From Pontivivens ytuae (lineage in GTDB: Bacteria; Pseudomonadota; Alphaproteobacteria; Rhodobacterales; Rhodobacteraceae), in the NCBI RefSeq assembly GCF_015679265.1, contig NZ_CP064942.1:1024001-1088000 (forward strand): 64,000 nucleotides of DNA, read 5' to 3'. Within the stretch, counting starts at the first letter, position 1. Every line of letters starts with the position of its first letter. Positions 22,583 through 31,432 of this stretch are shown here, piece after piece. Made by a program: the position numbers and the translations under genes. The notes under the pieces are model-generated. The model was not told the origin of the DNA. It searched no databases and worked only from the letters and a program-made list of their open reading frames with translations.

Positions 22583-23020
22583 ATGAAAGCTGTTTCTTCC
22601 GTCATGATTGCGGGTGCTGCACTCGCACTCGCAGCCTGCGCCCAGCAGGAGGAAGTCCTTGTCGTCGAGGAGCCGGCGGTTGAGACCGTCGCGACCGAGT
22701 ACACGGTGTTCTTCGGCTTCGATCGTGCCGACCTGACCGATCTCGGCGCGCAGACCGTGTCCGAGGCAGCTGCTGCCGCAACCAGCGTTGGCGCATCCTC
22801 CGTCTCCGTCGTGGGCCACACCGACACCGTCGGCTCCGTCCAGTACAACCAGGGCCTCTCCGAGGCACGCGCGGCCACCGTCGTGGGCGCAATGGTTGCG
22901 GACGGCGTGAACCCGGCAATCATCACGGCATCCGGCCGCTCCGAGCTCGAGCTCGCAGTGCCGACCGAAGACGGCGTGCGCGAGCCGCGCAACCGCCGCG
23001 TGGAAATCGGCATCAACTGA
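22583..23020 (+). CDS. OmpA-domain outer-membrane lipoprotein, paralogue 1
   Basis: A 145-aa protein. A lipoprotein signal peptide ends in the lipobox LAAC with the modified Cys at about 19. A short linker is followed by an OmpA/Pal C-terminal peptidoglycan-binding domain (FFGFDRADLTDLG; VVGHTDTVGS; NQGLSEARA; EPRNRRVEI). It probably tethers the outer membrane to the cell wall. The ATG of MKAV is preceded by GGAGAGAGGG; an ATG four codons earlier lies inside that ribosome site. A close paralogue lies 1.5 kb downstream with the same ribosome-site context. Confidence 0.88.
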   Translation: MKAVSSVMIAGAALALAACAQQEEVLVVEEPAVETVATEYTVFFGFDRADLTDLGAQTVSEAAAAATSVGASSVSVVGHTDTVGSVQYNQGLSEARAATVVGAMVADGVNPAIITASGRSELELAVPTEDGVREPRNRRVEIGIN

Positions 23021-23052
23021 TCGCCGTTCCCATATCGGCTTTCGGGCCGATG

Positions 23053-23081
23053 CAGGGCCGCTCCATCCGGGGCGGCCCTTT
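23053..23081 (+). terminator. Terminator after OmpA-domain paralogue 1
   Basis: AGGGCCGC and GCGGCCCT form an 8-bp stem with a loop of about ten bases, followed by TTT. It starts about 33 bp after the stop codon. Confidence 0.6.
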
Positions 23082-23180
23082 GCATTTCGGGAGGGGTGAG
23101 CTGCCACGCCTGACCTTGCCCGGCCCGCAGGGCGCCACACGTCTCCAAATGCAATGCTAGGATTTCGGGGAGCGTCGGGG

Positions 23181-24332
23181 ATGCAGGTCGATCCGCCCTT
23201 CAGGGCCGCCATTGTCGGGGGATCGGTCGGCGGGCTGGCCGCAGCGCTCGAACTCCGCCTCCGCCTCGGCGCTGACGTCGCGGTCTACGAGCGGTCAGCG
23301 GGTGCGATGCAGGTGCGCGGCGCGGGCGTCGTCATGCAGCCGGAGATCGAGGCCCTCCTCAACCGCATCGGCGTCGGCACCCGCGCGATCTGCGTCGAGC
23401 TGCACGAGCGGGTCTTCCTCAAGCAGGACGGCACCCCGCAGCGGCAGCAGGCGCCGCAGCTCATGACCGCGTGGGACACACTCTACAAGACGATGCGCGC
23501 GCATCTTGCCGATGCCTGCTACCGGCAGGACAGCCGGCTGATGTCGATCGATCAGAGCGGGGACGGGATCTCGATCGCCTTTGCCGACGGCTACGACACG
23601 GAGGCGGATCTGCTGATCGGCGCGGACGGCATCAATTCCACCTGCCGCGCGCTGCTGACCGACGCGGGCAGCGACGCGCAATACGCGGGCTACGTCGCCT
23701 GGCGCGGGCTGGAGGAAGAGAGCGCCCTGCCCCGCCAGCTGGTCGCGGCGCTGGCCGACCGGTTCACCTTCTACAACAGCCCGGGCCTGCAGATGCTCTG
23801 CTACCTCGTGCCGGGTGCGGACGGCGCGACGAGGCCCGGGGCGCGGCGGGTGAACTGGGTCTGCTACGTGAACACGCCGGAAGAGGCACTCGTCCACCTG
23901 ATGATGGGCCGGTCGGGGACGCAGTTCCGCTCCTTCCTCCCGCCCGGTGAGGCTTCGGAGGACGCGATGCGCACCGTTGCGGAGCTCGCCGAGCGCTGCC
24001 TGCCGCCGCTCCTGCGCGATCTGGTGGCGGCGTCGACGCTCTTCATGCAGCCGGTGCAGGACGTGGACGTGCAGCCGCGCGTCCATGGTCGTGCTGTGCT
24101 GCTTGGCGATGCGGCGGGGACGGCCCGACCCCACACGGCCTCCGGCACGTCGAAGGCGTTCGGCGACGCCGCCTTGCTGGCGGAGGCCCTGCGGGACTGG
24201 CGCGGCGGAACGCCCCCGCCGACGGAGCGCCTTGAACAATGGGACGCGTCGCGAAATGCGGACCTGACAGTGCTCGCCCGCCACGGACGGCGGCTCGCAG
24301 CGCATTCGGGGCTGGGTATCGCCGCGGCCTGA
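23181..24332 (+). CDS. FAD-dependent monooxygenase (2,6-dihydroxypyridine hydroxylase-like)
   Basis: A 383-aa class A flavoprotein hydroxylase. An N-terminal FAD-binding Rossmann motif IVGGSVGGLAAALEL has the GxSxGG form seen in DHP hydroxylases. The DG motif (LLIGADGINSTCR) and the C-terminal GD motif (VLLGDAAGTARPHTASG) follow. Many such enzymes hydroxylate aromatic or heteroaromatic substrates with NAD(P)H. The ATG at 23181 with GGGG upstream was chosen; an in-frame start at 23154 would add nine residues. It sits alone between two OmpA-domain paralogues, apparently unrelated in function. Confidence 0.82.
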   Translation: MQVDPPFRAAIVGGSVGGLAAALELRLRLGADVAVYERSAGAMQVRGAGVVMQPEIEALLNRIGVGTRAICVELHERVFLKQDGTPQRQQAPQLMTAWDTLYKTMRAHLADACYRQDSRLMSIDQSGDGISIAFADGYDTEADLLIGADGINSTCRALLTDAGSDAQYAGYVAWRGLEEESALPRQLVAALADRFTFYNSPGLQMLCYLVPGADGATRPGARRVNWVCYVNTPEEALVHLMMGRSGTQFRSFLPPGEASEDAMRTVAELAERCLPPLLRDLVAASTLFMQPVQDVDVQPRVHGRAVLLGDAAGTARPHTASGTSKAFGDAALLAEALRDWRGGTPPPTERLEQWDASRNADLTVLARHGRRLAAHSGLGIAAA

Positions 24333-24362
24333 ACGGCTGAGCATCGCAATCTGCGCCGGATA

Positions 24363-24378
24363 GATGCTTTTTTGCATC
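24363..24378. promoter_or_regulatory. Upstream element shared by both OmpA-domain genes, copy 2
   Basis: GATGCTTTTTTGCATC is itself a hairpin (GATGC/GCATC around six T) and matches the element upstream of the first paralogue. It lies 138 bp before the second start, against 134 bp for the first copy. Confidence 0.35.
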
Positions 24379-24500
24379 AAAACTCGAAAATGCCGCGATG
24401 CACCTGATCCGCGGGAGGGCGCCCGCCGCGGCCACCCTATCTCACCTGACAGGATCGCGCCTTGCGCGGTCGTGACCTCTGACAAGGAATGGAGAGAGGG

Positions 24501-24947
24501 ATGAAGTCCGTTACCACCGCATTGATTGGTGCCTCCGCGGTACTCGGCGCATGTGCTCACGTCCAGGAGGCGCCGCCGCCCCCTCCGCCCCCGCCCGCCG
24601 TCGAGGCTCCCGCCGCGACCGAATACACCGTCTTCTTCGGCTTCGACCGCGCTGACCTGACCGATCTCGGCCAGCAGACCGTGTCCGAAGCCGCGTCGGC
24701 CGCGATGGCCGGTGGTGCGACGTCGGTGTCGGTCGTCGGGCACACCGACACCTCCGGCTCCGTCGAATACAACCAGGGTCTGTCGGAGGCGCGCGCCTCC
24801 ACCGTCGTGGGCGCGATGGTCGCCGACGGCGTGAACCCCGCGATCATCACCGCGTCGGGCCGGTCCGAGAACGACCTCGCCGTGCCGACCGAGGACGGCG
24901 TGCGCGAGCCGCGCAACCGCCGGGTGGAGATCGGCCTGTCCAACTGA
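24501..24947 (+). CDS. OmpA-domain outer-membrane lipoprotein, paralogue 2
   Basis: A 148-aa close paralogue of the lipoprotein at 22583-23020. It has a lipobox VLGAC (Cys near 16) and a run of eight prolines in the linker (about 24-31) that the first copy lacks. The OmpA domain is nearly identical (FFGFDRADLTDLG; VGHTDTSGS; VPTEDGVREPRNRRVEIG). Ribosome site and preceding bases (AAGGAATGGAGAGAGGG) are the same as in the first copy. The proline run may give a longer reach through the periplasm. It is terminated by a strong hairpin. Confidence 0.88.
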   Translation: MKSVTTALIGASAVLGACAHVQEAPPPPPPPPAVEAPAATEYTVFFGFDRADLTDLGQQTVSEAASAAMAGGATSVSVVGHTDTSGSVEYNQGLSEARASTVVGAMVADGVNPAIITASGRSENDLAVPTEDGVREPRNRRVEIGLSN

Positions 24948-24970
24948 CGGCCGCCACTCCCGTTTCCAGA

Positions 24971-25000
24971 TGCCCCGCGCCCATTCGCGCGGGGCATTTT
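24971..25000 (+). terminator. Rho-independent terminator after OmpA-domain paralogue 2
   Basis: Perfect 10-bp stem TGCCCCGCGC / GCGCGGGGCA with a 6-base loop, followed by TTTT. It starts 24 bp after the stop codon. Confidence 0.88.
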
Positions 25001-25072
25001 CGTTGATGGGCCATTGCAGGCGGGGCGCACCCGCTTAACTGTCAGGATCAATCGACAGCCAAGGAGCCGCCC

Positions 25073-26908
25073 ATGTTCTCGCAGCCTCTCACCACCCTGC
25101 CCACCCGCCTGAATGCCGAGGCTGCCGGGGGCCCGGGGGAGCTGGAGGGTCTGCCGGAATGGGACTTCTCCGCCCTCTACGCCGCCCCGGATGACGAGAA
25201 GCTGACCGCGGATCTCGACTGGCTGGCCGGCGAGACGAAGGGCTTCCGTTCCGACTACGAGGGCCAGTTGGCGGAGAAAAGCCCGGACGCGCTCGCCACC
25301 TGCATCCAGCGCTATGAGGGCATCCAGACCGTGATGGGCCGCGTGATGTCCTATGCCGGCCTGCGCTACTACCAGAACACCACCGATCCGCAGCGCGCGA
25401 AGTTCATGTCCGACATGCAGGACAGGATCACCGCGATCAGCGCCGACCTCGTCTTCTTCAGCCTGGAGATGAACCGGATCGAGGACGAGCGCTACACGAT
25501 GCTCATCGATCAAAGCGCGGAGCTGCGCCGCTACAAGCCGGTGCTCGACCGGATGCGCGCAATGAAGCCGTACCAGCTCTCCGACGAATTGGAGCAGTTC
25601 CTGCACGACCAGTCCGTCGTCGGGGCCGCCGCCTGGAACCGCCTGTTCGATGAGACGATGGCCGGGCTGGAATTCGAGGTGAGCGGCGAGATGCTGCCGC
25701 TGGAGGCGACGCTCAACCTGCTCACCGACACCGACCGGGCGAAGCGGGAGGCGGCGACCCATGCGCTGATCGCCGTGTTCCGCGAGCACCTGCCGCTCTT
25801 TGCCCGCATCACCAACACGCTCGCCAAGGAAAAGGAGATCGAGGATCGCTGGCGCAAGCTGCCGACGCCGCAGGCCTCCCGCCACCTGTCCAACCATGTG
25901 GAGCCCGAGGTGGTGCAGGCGCTGCGCGACGCGGTGGTCGCGGCCTATCCTCGGCTGTCGCACCGCTATTATGCGCTGAAGGCGAAGTGGCTCGGCCTCG
26001 ACACGATGCAGGTCTGGGACCGCAACGCGCCGCTGCCCACCGCCGACGACCGCGTGATCGGCTGGGACGAGGCCAAGGACACGGTGCTCGACGCCTATGC
26101 GGGCTTCGATCCGAAGATGGCGGAGCTCGCCGAGCCCTTCTTCACCGAAGGCTGGATTGATGCACCGGTGAAGCCCGGCAAGGCCCCCGGCGCCTTCGCC
26201 CATCCCACGGTGACGGACGCGCACCCCTTCGTCATGCTGAACTACCTTGGCAAGCAGCGGGACGTGATGACGTTGGCCCACGAGCTTGGCCACGGCGTCC
26301 ACCAGCGGCTCGCGGCCAAGCAGGGGGAGCTGCTGTCCTCCACCCCGCTGACGCTGGCCGAGACCGCGAGCGTGTTCGGCGAGATGCTGACCTTCAAGAA
26401 GCTGCTCGCCCAGACCACGGAGCCGGAGAAGCGCAAGGCGCTGATCGCTTCCAAGGTCGAGGACATGATCAACACGGTCGTGCGCCAGATCGCCTTCTAC
26501 GATTTCGAGGTGAAGCTGCACGACGCGCGGCGACAGGGTGAACTGACGCCCGACGACATCAACGCGATCTGGATGAGCGTTCAGGCCGAAAGCCTCGGCC
26601 CCGTCTTCGAGTTCGTGGAGGGGTACGAGACCTTCTGGTCCTACATCCCCCACTTCATCCACTCGCCGTTCTACGTCTACGCCTATGCCTTCGGCGACGG
26701 GCTGGTGAACGCGCTCTACGCCGTCTACGAGGAGGGCGATCCGGAGTTCCGGGAGAAGTACTTCGCGATGCTGGAGGCCGGCGGGTCGAAGCATCACAAG
26801 GAGCTGCTGGCGCCCTTCGGCCTCGACGCCTCCGACCCGAAGTTCTGGGACAAGGGGCTGAGCGTCATTGAAGGGCTGATCGACGAGTTGGAAGCGATGG
26901 AGGCGTGA
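25073..26908 (+). CDS. pepF: M3 family oligoendopeptidase F
   Basis: A 611-aa cytosolic zinc endopeptidase that cuts short peptides. The HExxH zinc motif is in LAHELGHGVHQ at about 402-412, followed about 25 residues later by ETASVFGEM with the third ligand Glu. N-terminal helical domain and length match the PepF/M3B group. ATG has AAGGAG upstream. Single-gene unit after a terminator. It might process peptides taken up by the YejABEF system, but this is only a metabolic suggestion. Confidence 0.92.
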   Translation: MFSQPLTTLPTRLNAEAAGGPGELEGLPEWDFSALYAAPDDEKLTADLDWLAGETKGFRSDYEGQLAEKSPDALATCIQRYEGIQTVMGRVMSYAGLRYYQNTTDPQRAKFMSDMQDRITAISADLVFFSLEMNRIEDERYTMLIDQSAELRRYKPVLDRMRAMKPYQLSDELEQFLHDQSVVGAAAWNRLFDETMAGLEFEVSGEMLPLEATLNLLTDTDRAKREAATHALIAVFREHLPLFARITNTLAKEKEIEDRWRKLPTPQASRHLSNHVEPEVVQALRDAVVAAYPRLSHRYYALKAKWLGLDTMQVWDRNAPLPTADDRVIGWDEAKDTVLDAYAGFDPKMAELAEPFFTEGWIDAPVKPGKAPGAFAHPTVTDAHPFVMLNYLGKQRDVMTLAHELGHGVHQRLAAKQGELLSSTPLTLAETASVFGEMLTFKKLLAQTTEPEKRKALIASKVEDMINTVVRQIAFYDFEVKLHDARRQGELTPDDINAIWMSVQAESLGPVFEFVEGYETFWSYIPHFIHSPFYVYAYAFGDGLVNALYAVYEEGDPEFREKYFAMLEAGGSKHHKELLAPFGLDASDPKFWDKGLSVIEGLIDELEAMEA

Positions 26909-26979
26909 CCTTCCCCTCCATCGGAATATCTTGCCGTCACGGGACCTTAGACGAGGTTCCGTAGCGGAATGGAACTCTG

Positions 26980-28338
26980 ATGGCCGAGGCTCACGGCAAG
27001 TCGCATTTGAAGGCGGTCGCCCGCTTTCGCATCGCTCTCATCAGCATGTCGCCGGCGAAGCTGCTGCTGACCGGCTATGTCAGTTACATGCTGATCGGCT
27101 GGGTCCTCTTGTCCCTGCCGGTCGCGCAACAGGTTCCCGTTAGCCCGCTCGATGCGCTCTTCATCGCGACCTCCGCAGTCTCCACCACGGGGCTCGTCAG
27201 CGTCGATCCGGGCGGCAGCTTCACCCTGTTCGGCGAGATCGTCATCATCCTGCTGATCCAGGCGGGCGGCCTCGGCTACATGACCATCGGTTCCTTCGCG
27301 ACGCTCGCGATCCTGGGCAAGCTGCCGGGGATGCGGGCGCGCACGACGAAGCACGCCTTCAACCTGCCGGAGCATATCCGCCCCGGCCATTTCGTCGTCT
27401 GGGTCGTCGTCTTCACCCTGATCGCGGAGACGATCGGCGCGCTGGCGCTCTGGCCGATGTTCGCGGCGGCAGGCGAGCCGAACGCGCTGTGGCTCGCCAT
27501 CTTCCACTCGATCTCCGCCTTCTGCACGGCGGGCTTCAGCCTCTTCTCGACGAGTTTCGAGGGCTATGCCGGCCATGCGGGCATCAACATCGTAATCTCG
27601 GCCCTGTCGATCCTTGGGGCCATGGGCTTCCTGATCGTGGTGGACACCTGGCGGACGCTTACCGCGCAGCGGCGCTGGCTCGGGTTCTCCTCGAAGGTCA
27701 TCGTGCGGATGACGCTCCTGTTCCTGATCGTGGGCACCGCCGTGCTCTTCGTGGTGGAGCCCTCGATCAACGCGCTGCCGCCGGTGGAGCGGCTGCTCGC
27801 CGCCTTCTTCCAGACGATGACGGCGACGACGACGGTCGGTTTCAACACCATGCCGATCGGTGCGATGAGCCTTGCGGCGCTGATGCTCTTCTTCTTCCTG
27901 ATGATCATCGGCGCCTCGCCTGCGGGCACCGGCGGGGGCCTCAAGACGACGTCCTTCGCCGCTCTCGTCGGCCTCGTCCGCTCGACGCTGAAGGGGCGCG
28001 ATGAGATCCGGTATCTCAAGCGCCGTGTGCCGCTGGACCGGTTGCAGCTCGCCGCCTCCTCGCTCGCCTTCTACCTGGTGCTCGCCGGGCTCGCGATGTT
28101 CTTCCTGTTCCTCACGGAGCCCGGTGCGGCCTTCGAGGTCGTGATGTTCGAGGTGATCTCGGCCATGGGCACGGTGGGGCTGAGCATGGGGATCACCGGC
28201 GATCTCTCACCGCTGGGCAAGCTCATCATCATCGTGCTGATGACCGCGGGCCGCGTCGGGATCCTCACCTTCGGCATCGCCATCGCCTCCCACGACGAAA
28301 GCCGGGAGGAGGAGCAGGACAACGAACTCGTGCTCTAG
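26980..28338 (+). CDS. TrkH/KtrB family potassium transporter membrane subunit
   Basis: A 452-aa membrane protein with four pore repeats. The selectivity-filter glycines are seen in SAVSTTGLVS, SAFCTAGFSL, TATTTVGFNT and SAMGTVGLSM. The MIIGASPAGTGGGLKTTSF gating loop in the third repeat is typical of KtrB. It should work with a cytosolic regulatory subunit (KtrA/TrkA), which is not encoded nearby. Its stop overlaps the stop of the convergent oxidoreductase gene by 4 bp (CTAG). Confidence 0.9.
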   Translation: MAEAHGKSHLKAVARFRIALISMSPAKLLLTGYVSYMLIGWVLLSLPVAQQVPVSPLDALFIATSAVSTTGLVSVDPGGSFTLFGEIVIILLIQAGGLGYMTIGSFATLAILGKLPGMRARTTKHAFNLPEHIRPGHFVVWVVVFTLIAETIGALALWPMFAAAGEPNALWLAIFHSISAFCTAGFSLFSTSFEGYAGHAGINIVISALSILGAMGFLIVVDTWRTLTAQRRWLGFSSKVIVRMTLLFLIVGTAVLFVVEPSINALPPVERLLAAFFQTMTATTTVGFNTMPIGAMSLAALMLFFFLMIIGASPAGTGGGLKTTSFAALVGLVRSTLKGRDEIRYLKRRVPLDRLQLAASSLAFYLVLAGLAMFFLFLTEPGAAFEVVMFEVISAMGTVGLSMGITGDLSPLGKLIIIVLMTAGRVGILTFGIAIASHDESREEEQDNELVL

Positions 28339-29282
28339 GCGCCGGCTGCGCGGATCATGTCGATCATCGCGGCGTTCCCGCGGGAGAATTCGAGCGTCAC
28401 CGGGAAGTCCGTTCCGTCCAGCACGGCGGCATTGAACGCGTCCATCTGGCGGAGGTATTGCTCGACCTCGGGGAAGCGATGCTCCCGCGCCTCGTGGCCC
28501 CGGCGGACGATGACGCGTGCCTCGCCGAACTTGCGGGCGTTGAAGGGGGCGGGCACCTCGATGACGCCGCGGGTGCCGTGGAAGCTCATGGACTGGTGCG
28601 ACGCCATGCGCATCGAGCAGTGGAAATCGAGCGCGAAGCCGTCGAAATCCACCATCGTGCGCGCGGTCACATCGACCCCGTTCTCCATCGTCAGCTTCGC
28701 GGTGGCGGAGACCGGCTCCGCTCCCGTCACGAAGCGGGTTGTAACCGACGGATAGACGCCGATATCGCCGAGCGCGCCGCCCTCCGTCTCGGCCCGGTTC
28801 CGGATGTTGTCGCCATCGTCGTTGAAGAAGGCGAAGGCGCCTTGGACGTGCACCAGCTTGCCGATCGTCCCCTCGGCGAGCAGGTCGCGCACGAGGTGCC
28901 ATTGCGGGTGGTGGCAGACCATGAAGGCCTCGGCAATCAGCTTGCCGGTGCGATCGCGCACGCCGATCAGCTCCTCGACCTGCGCGGCATCCCACGCGAT
29001 CGGCTTCTCGCAGAGCACGTGCTTGCCCGCCTCCGCCGCGCGCTTGGTCCACTCCACGTGCATGTGGTTCGGCAAGGGGATGTAGATCGCGTCGACATCC
29101 GGATCGTCGATCAGCGAGTTGTAATCGGTGTAATGCGCAATCGGCTCGTAGCCCGCGACCCGCTTGGCGGAGCGGGAGGCGACGGCCTGCACCCGGCCGC
29201 GCTTCGACAGGTGGATGGCGGGCATCACGTCGGTCAGCGCGATCTTGGCCGCGCCCAGAATGCCCCAGCGAACCTCGGTCAT
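28335..29282 (-). CDS. Gfo/Idh/MocA family oxidoreductase
   Basis: A 315-aa NAD(P)-dependent dehydrogenase, likely acting on a sugar or related polyol. Features are an N-terminal Rossmann fold (WGILGAAKIALTDVMPAI), the conserved EKPIAWD motif with catalytic Lys near 93, and a C-terminal alpha/beta domain (GGALGDIGVY). ATG overlaps the stop of the CLC gene by 4 bp (ATGA), so the two form an operon although their roles are not obviously linked. It ends overlapping the convergent potassium transporter. Confidence 0.87.
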   Translation of the reverse strand: MTEVRWGILGAAKIALTDVMPAIHLSKRGRVQAVASRSAKRVAGYEPIAHYTDYNSLIDDPDVDAIYIPLPNHMHVEWTKRAAEAGKHVLCEKPIAWDAAQVEELIGVRDRTGKLIAEAFMVCHHPQWHLVRDLLAEGTIGKLVHVQGAFAFFNDDGDNIRNRAETEGGALGDIGVYPSVTTRFVTGAEPVSATAKLTMENGVDVTARTMVDFDGFALDFHCSMRMASHQSMSFHGTRGVIEVPAPFNARKFGEARVIVRRGHEAREHRFPEVEQYLRQMDAFNAAVLDGTDFPVTLEFSRGNAAMIDMIRAAGA

Positions 29283-30946
29283 GAATGCTCCTCCTTCGCC
29301 ACCTCGGCGAGTGCACGGTTGTAGGCCTTGAGCGCATCGACCTGGAAGAGCGCGCCCAATAGCTCCGGCGGGCCGTCCTTGCGGGCGTCGACCACCGGCA
29401 CGACGCCGCCCTTGATGCGCTCGAAAAGCGGCATCGCCGTCTCCAGCGTGTCGGCGCGGGTGAGGTAGGCACCCTGCTCCACAAGGCTCCAGCTTTGCGT
29501 GTCGGAGGCCCCGTTCTCCGCCCCGCGCGGGCGCATGAGGGCGCCCACGGTGATGGTACAGAGCACGTAATCCTGCGGCCCAGCGGCGACGTGGCGCCCG
29601 GCCCGTTCGAGCTGCGTGAGGAAGAAGGAGCGGTCGACGAGCTTCACCGACACGGCGGTGGCGAGGGAGACGGCAACCATCACCGCGATCCCGGCCTGCC
29701 AGTCGCCGGTCAGCTCGAAGACGATCAACGTGGTGGAGATCGGGGCGCCCAGCACCGCGGCCGCCACCGCCCCCATCCCGGCGAGGGCATAGAGCGACTG
29801 CGCCCCACTCACCGTCGGGAAGATCGCCGTCGCGACCCAGCCGAAGGCGAGCCCCGTCAGCGCGCCGAGCATCAGCGAGGGGGAGAACACCCCGCCGCCC
29901 ATGCGACCGGCCATGGTGACGGCCACGGCGACGACCTTCACCACGGCAAAGAGGAACGCGGTCCAGAGCGCGAACTCGCCCGACAGCGCGCGGTTCGTCG
30001 TCTCGTACCCGACGCCGATGATGTGGGGAAAGTAGATGGCGATGACGCCTAGGATGGCCCCCGCCAGCGCCGGGCGCAGGGGGATCGGCAGGCGCAGCTT
30101 CTCCTGCACCCAGTCGCCTGCATCCTCGGCGAGGAAGATCGCCTTCATCATCGCAACGGCCACCAGCCCGCAGATGAGGCCCAGCAGCATGAACGCCGGG
30201 AGCTCCACATAAAAGGCGAGCGTGTGCTCGGGCAGCATGAATTCCGGGCCGTCCCCCGACCAGAGGCGCGAGACGACCGTGCCCGCGACCGAAGCGACCA
30301 CGATGGGGGCGAAGGCGTGGATGGCGAAGTGGCGCAGGATGACCTCCAGCGCGAAGAGCGCTCCTGCGATCGGTGCGTTGAAGCTCGCCGACACCGCGCC
30401 CGCCACGGCGCAGCCCATCAGGTCGCGCGCCGTCATGTCGCTCGCCCGGATCCAGTTCGACACCTGCGAGGAGATGACGGCGGCAAGGTGCACCACCGGC
30501 CCCTCCCGCCCGGTCGAGCCTCCGGTCGAGAGCGTGATGAGCGACGCGGCGGCGGAGGCGAGCCCCGCCTCCTGCTCCACCCGCCCGCGGCCCAGCGCGG
30601 CGCCCTCGATCACGTGGGCGACCGAGCGCCCGCGCCCGTCCGGCGTGAACCGCCAGAGGATCAGCCCGACCGCGAGGCCGCCGAGGATCGGGATCCCGAC
30701 CACCACGGTCCAGTGCAGCGTCGAGAGGTGCGAATGCAGTTGCTGATCGGTCTCGCCGTAGAAGGTTTCCTGCAACAGCGCGATACCCTCGCGGAACAGG
30801 ATGGCGACGATCCCGGCGAAGATCCCGATGACCAGGGCGAGCAGCCAGAACTGGATCTCACCCGGGCCGTCCTTGCGCAGACGTCGGATATCGTCCGCCC
30901 ACTTGCGGCGCACCAGCCTCCACTTGCGTCTAAGGATGTTGCCCAT
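29279..30946 (-). CDS. CLC family chloride channel/antiporter with C-terminal CBS region
   Basis: A 555-aa membrane protein. CLC signature blocks are present: GGSTGREGPVV with the gating Glu, and GGGVFSPSLMLGA with the GxFxP motif. The C-terminal about 90 residues form a cytosolic CBS-like region (VPVVDARKDGPPELLGALF). The retained gating Glu is compatible with H+/Cl- exchange. The start used is MGNILRR, preceded by GGAGGG; the longer frame adds ten unrelated residues. First gene of a two-gene unit with the oxidoreductase. Confidence 0.9.
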   Translation of the reverse strand: MGNILRRKWRLVRRKWADDIRRLRKDGPGEIQFWLLALVIGIFAGIVAILFREGIALLQETFYGETDQQLHSHLSTLHWTVVVGIPILGGLAVGLILWRFTPDGRGRSVAHVIEGAALGRGRVEQEAGLASAAASLITLSTGGSTGREGPVVHLAAVISSQVSNWIRASDMTARDLMGCAVAGAVSASFNAPIAGALFALEVILRHFAIHAFAPIVVASVAGTVVSRLWSGDGPEFMLPEHTLAFYVELPAFMLLGLICGLVAVAMMKAIFLAEDAGDWVQEKLRLPIPLRPALAGAILGVIAIYFPHIIGVGYETTNRALSGEFALWTAFLFAVVKVVAVAVTMAGRMGGGVFSPSLMLGALTGLAFGWVATAIFPTVSGAQSLYALAGMGAVAAAVLGAPISTTLIVFELTGDWQAGIAVMVAVSLATAVSVKLVDRSFFLTQLERAGRHVAAGPQDYVLCTITVGALMRPRGAENGASDTQSWSLVEQGAYLTRADTLETAMPLFERIKGGVVPVVDARKDGPPELLGALFQVDALKAYNRALAEVAKEEHS

Positions 30947-31017
30947 CGGCCCTCCGCCTGTCTCCGGTCCTAGCACCGGGGCGGAGGGCTGAAAAGTCGT
31001 GGATCAGAGCGGGATGC

Positions 31018-31362
31018 TCACAGTTGTTCGACCGTCACCCGGTCGGTGTAGAAGGCGACGTGGTCGCGGATGCGCTCGACCTCCGCCTTCGGGCTCTCGT
31101 AGGACCAGGCGACATTGGCGAGGGTGCCGCTTTTGGCCACGATCGAGAAGTAGCAGGCGTCGCCCTTGTGCGGGCAGTGCGAGGCGCGATCGGTCCGGTC
31201 GAGAAACTCCATCGCGATGTCCTCGCGCGGGAAATAGATCACATGCGGGTAGTCGCCTTCGGCCAGTTCGAGGGCATTGGCGCTTTCGGCTATGATGGCA
31301 CCGGCGGCACGCACGACCCAGGTGCCGTCGGCCTTCGTGATGGTGATGTAGCGGTCGACCAT
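31018..31362 (-). CDS. DUF427 family protein
   Basis: A 114-aa cytosolic protein with the DUF427 core: an N-terminal VVRAAGAIIAES strand pair, PHVIYFPREDI, and the CPHKGDACYFS block that is the family hallmark. ATG at 31362; upstream in-frame sequence is not family-like. DUF427 proteins are small beta-tent-fold proteins of unknown function. It is followed by the aminopeptidase gene upstream in the same direction (71 bp). Confidence 0.85.
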   Translation of the reverse strand: MVDRYITITKADGTWVVRAAGAIIAESANALELAEGDYPHVIYFPREDIAMEFLDRTDRASHCPHKGDACYFSIVAKSGTLANVAWSYESPKAEVERIRDHVAFYTDRVTVEQL

Positions 31363-31432
31363 GGGGGGTCTCCTCATGTCGTGGCGGGGTGGGCCGTCAC
31401 CTTGCCCGTCGCAGATGACGGTTCGGTAACGG

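Noticed and set aside
24557..26797. Minus-strand frame of about 750 codons opposite pepF
   Set aside because: Shadow of pepF, which has an intact HExxH active site on the other strand.
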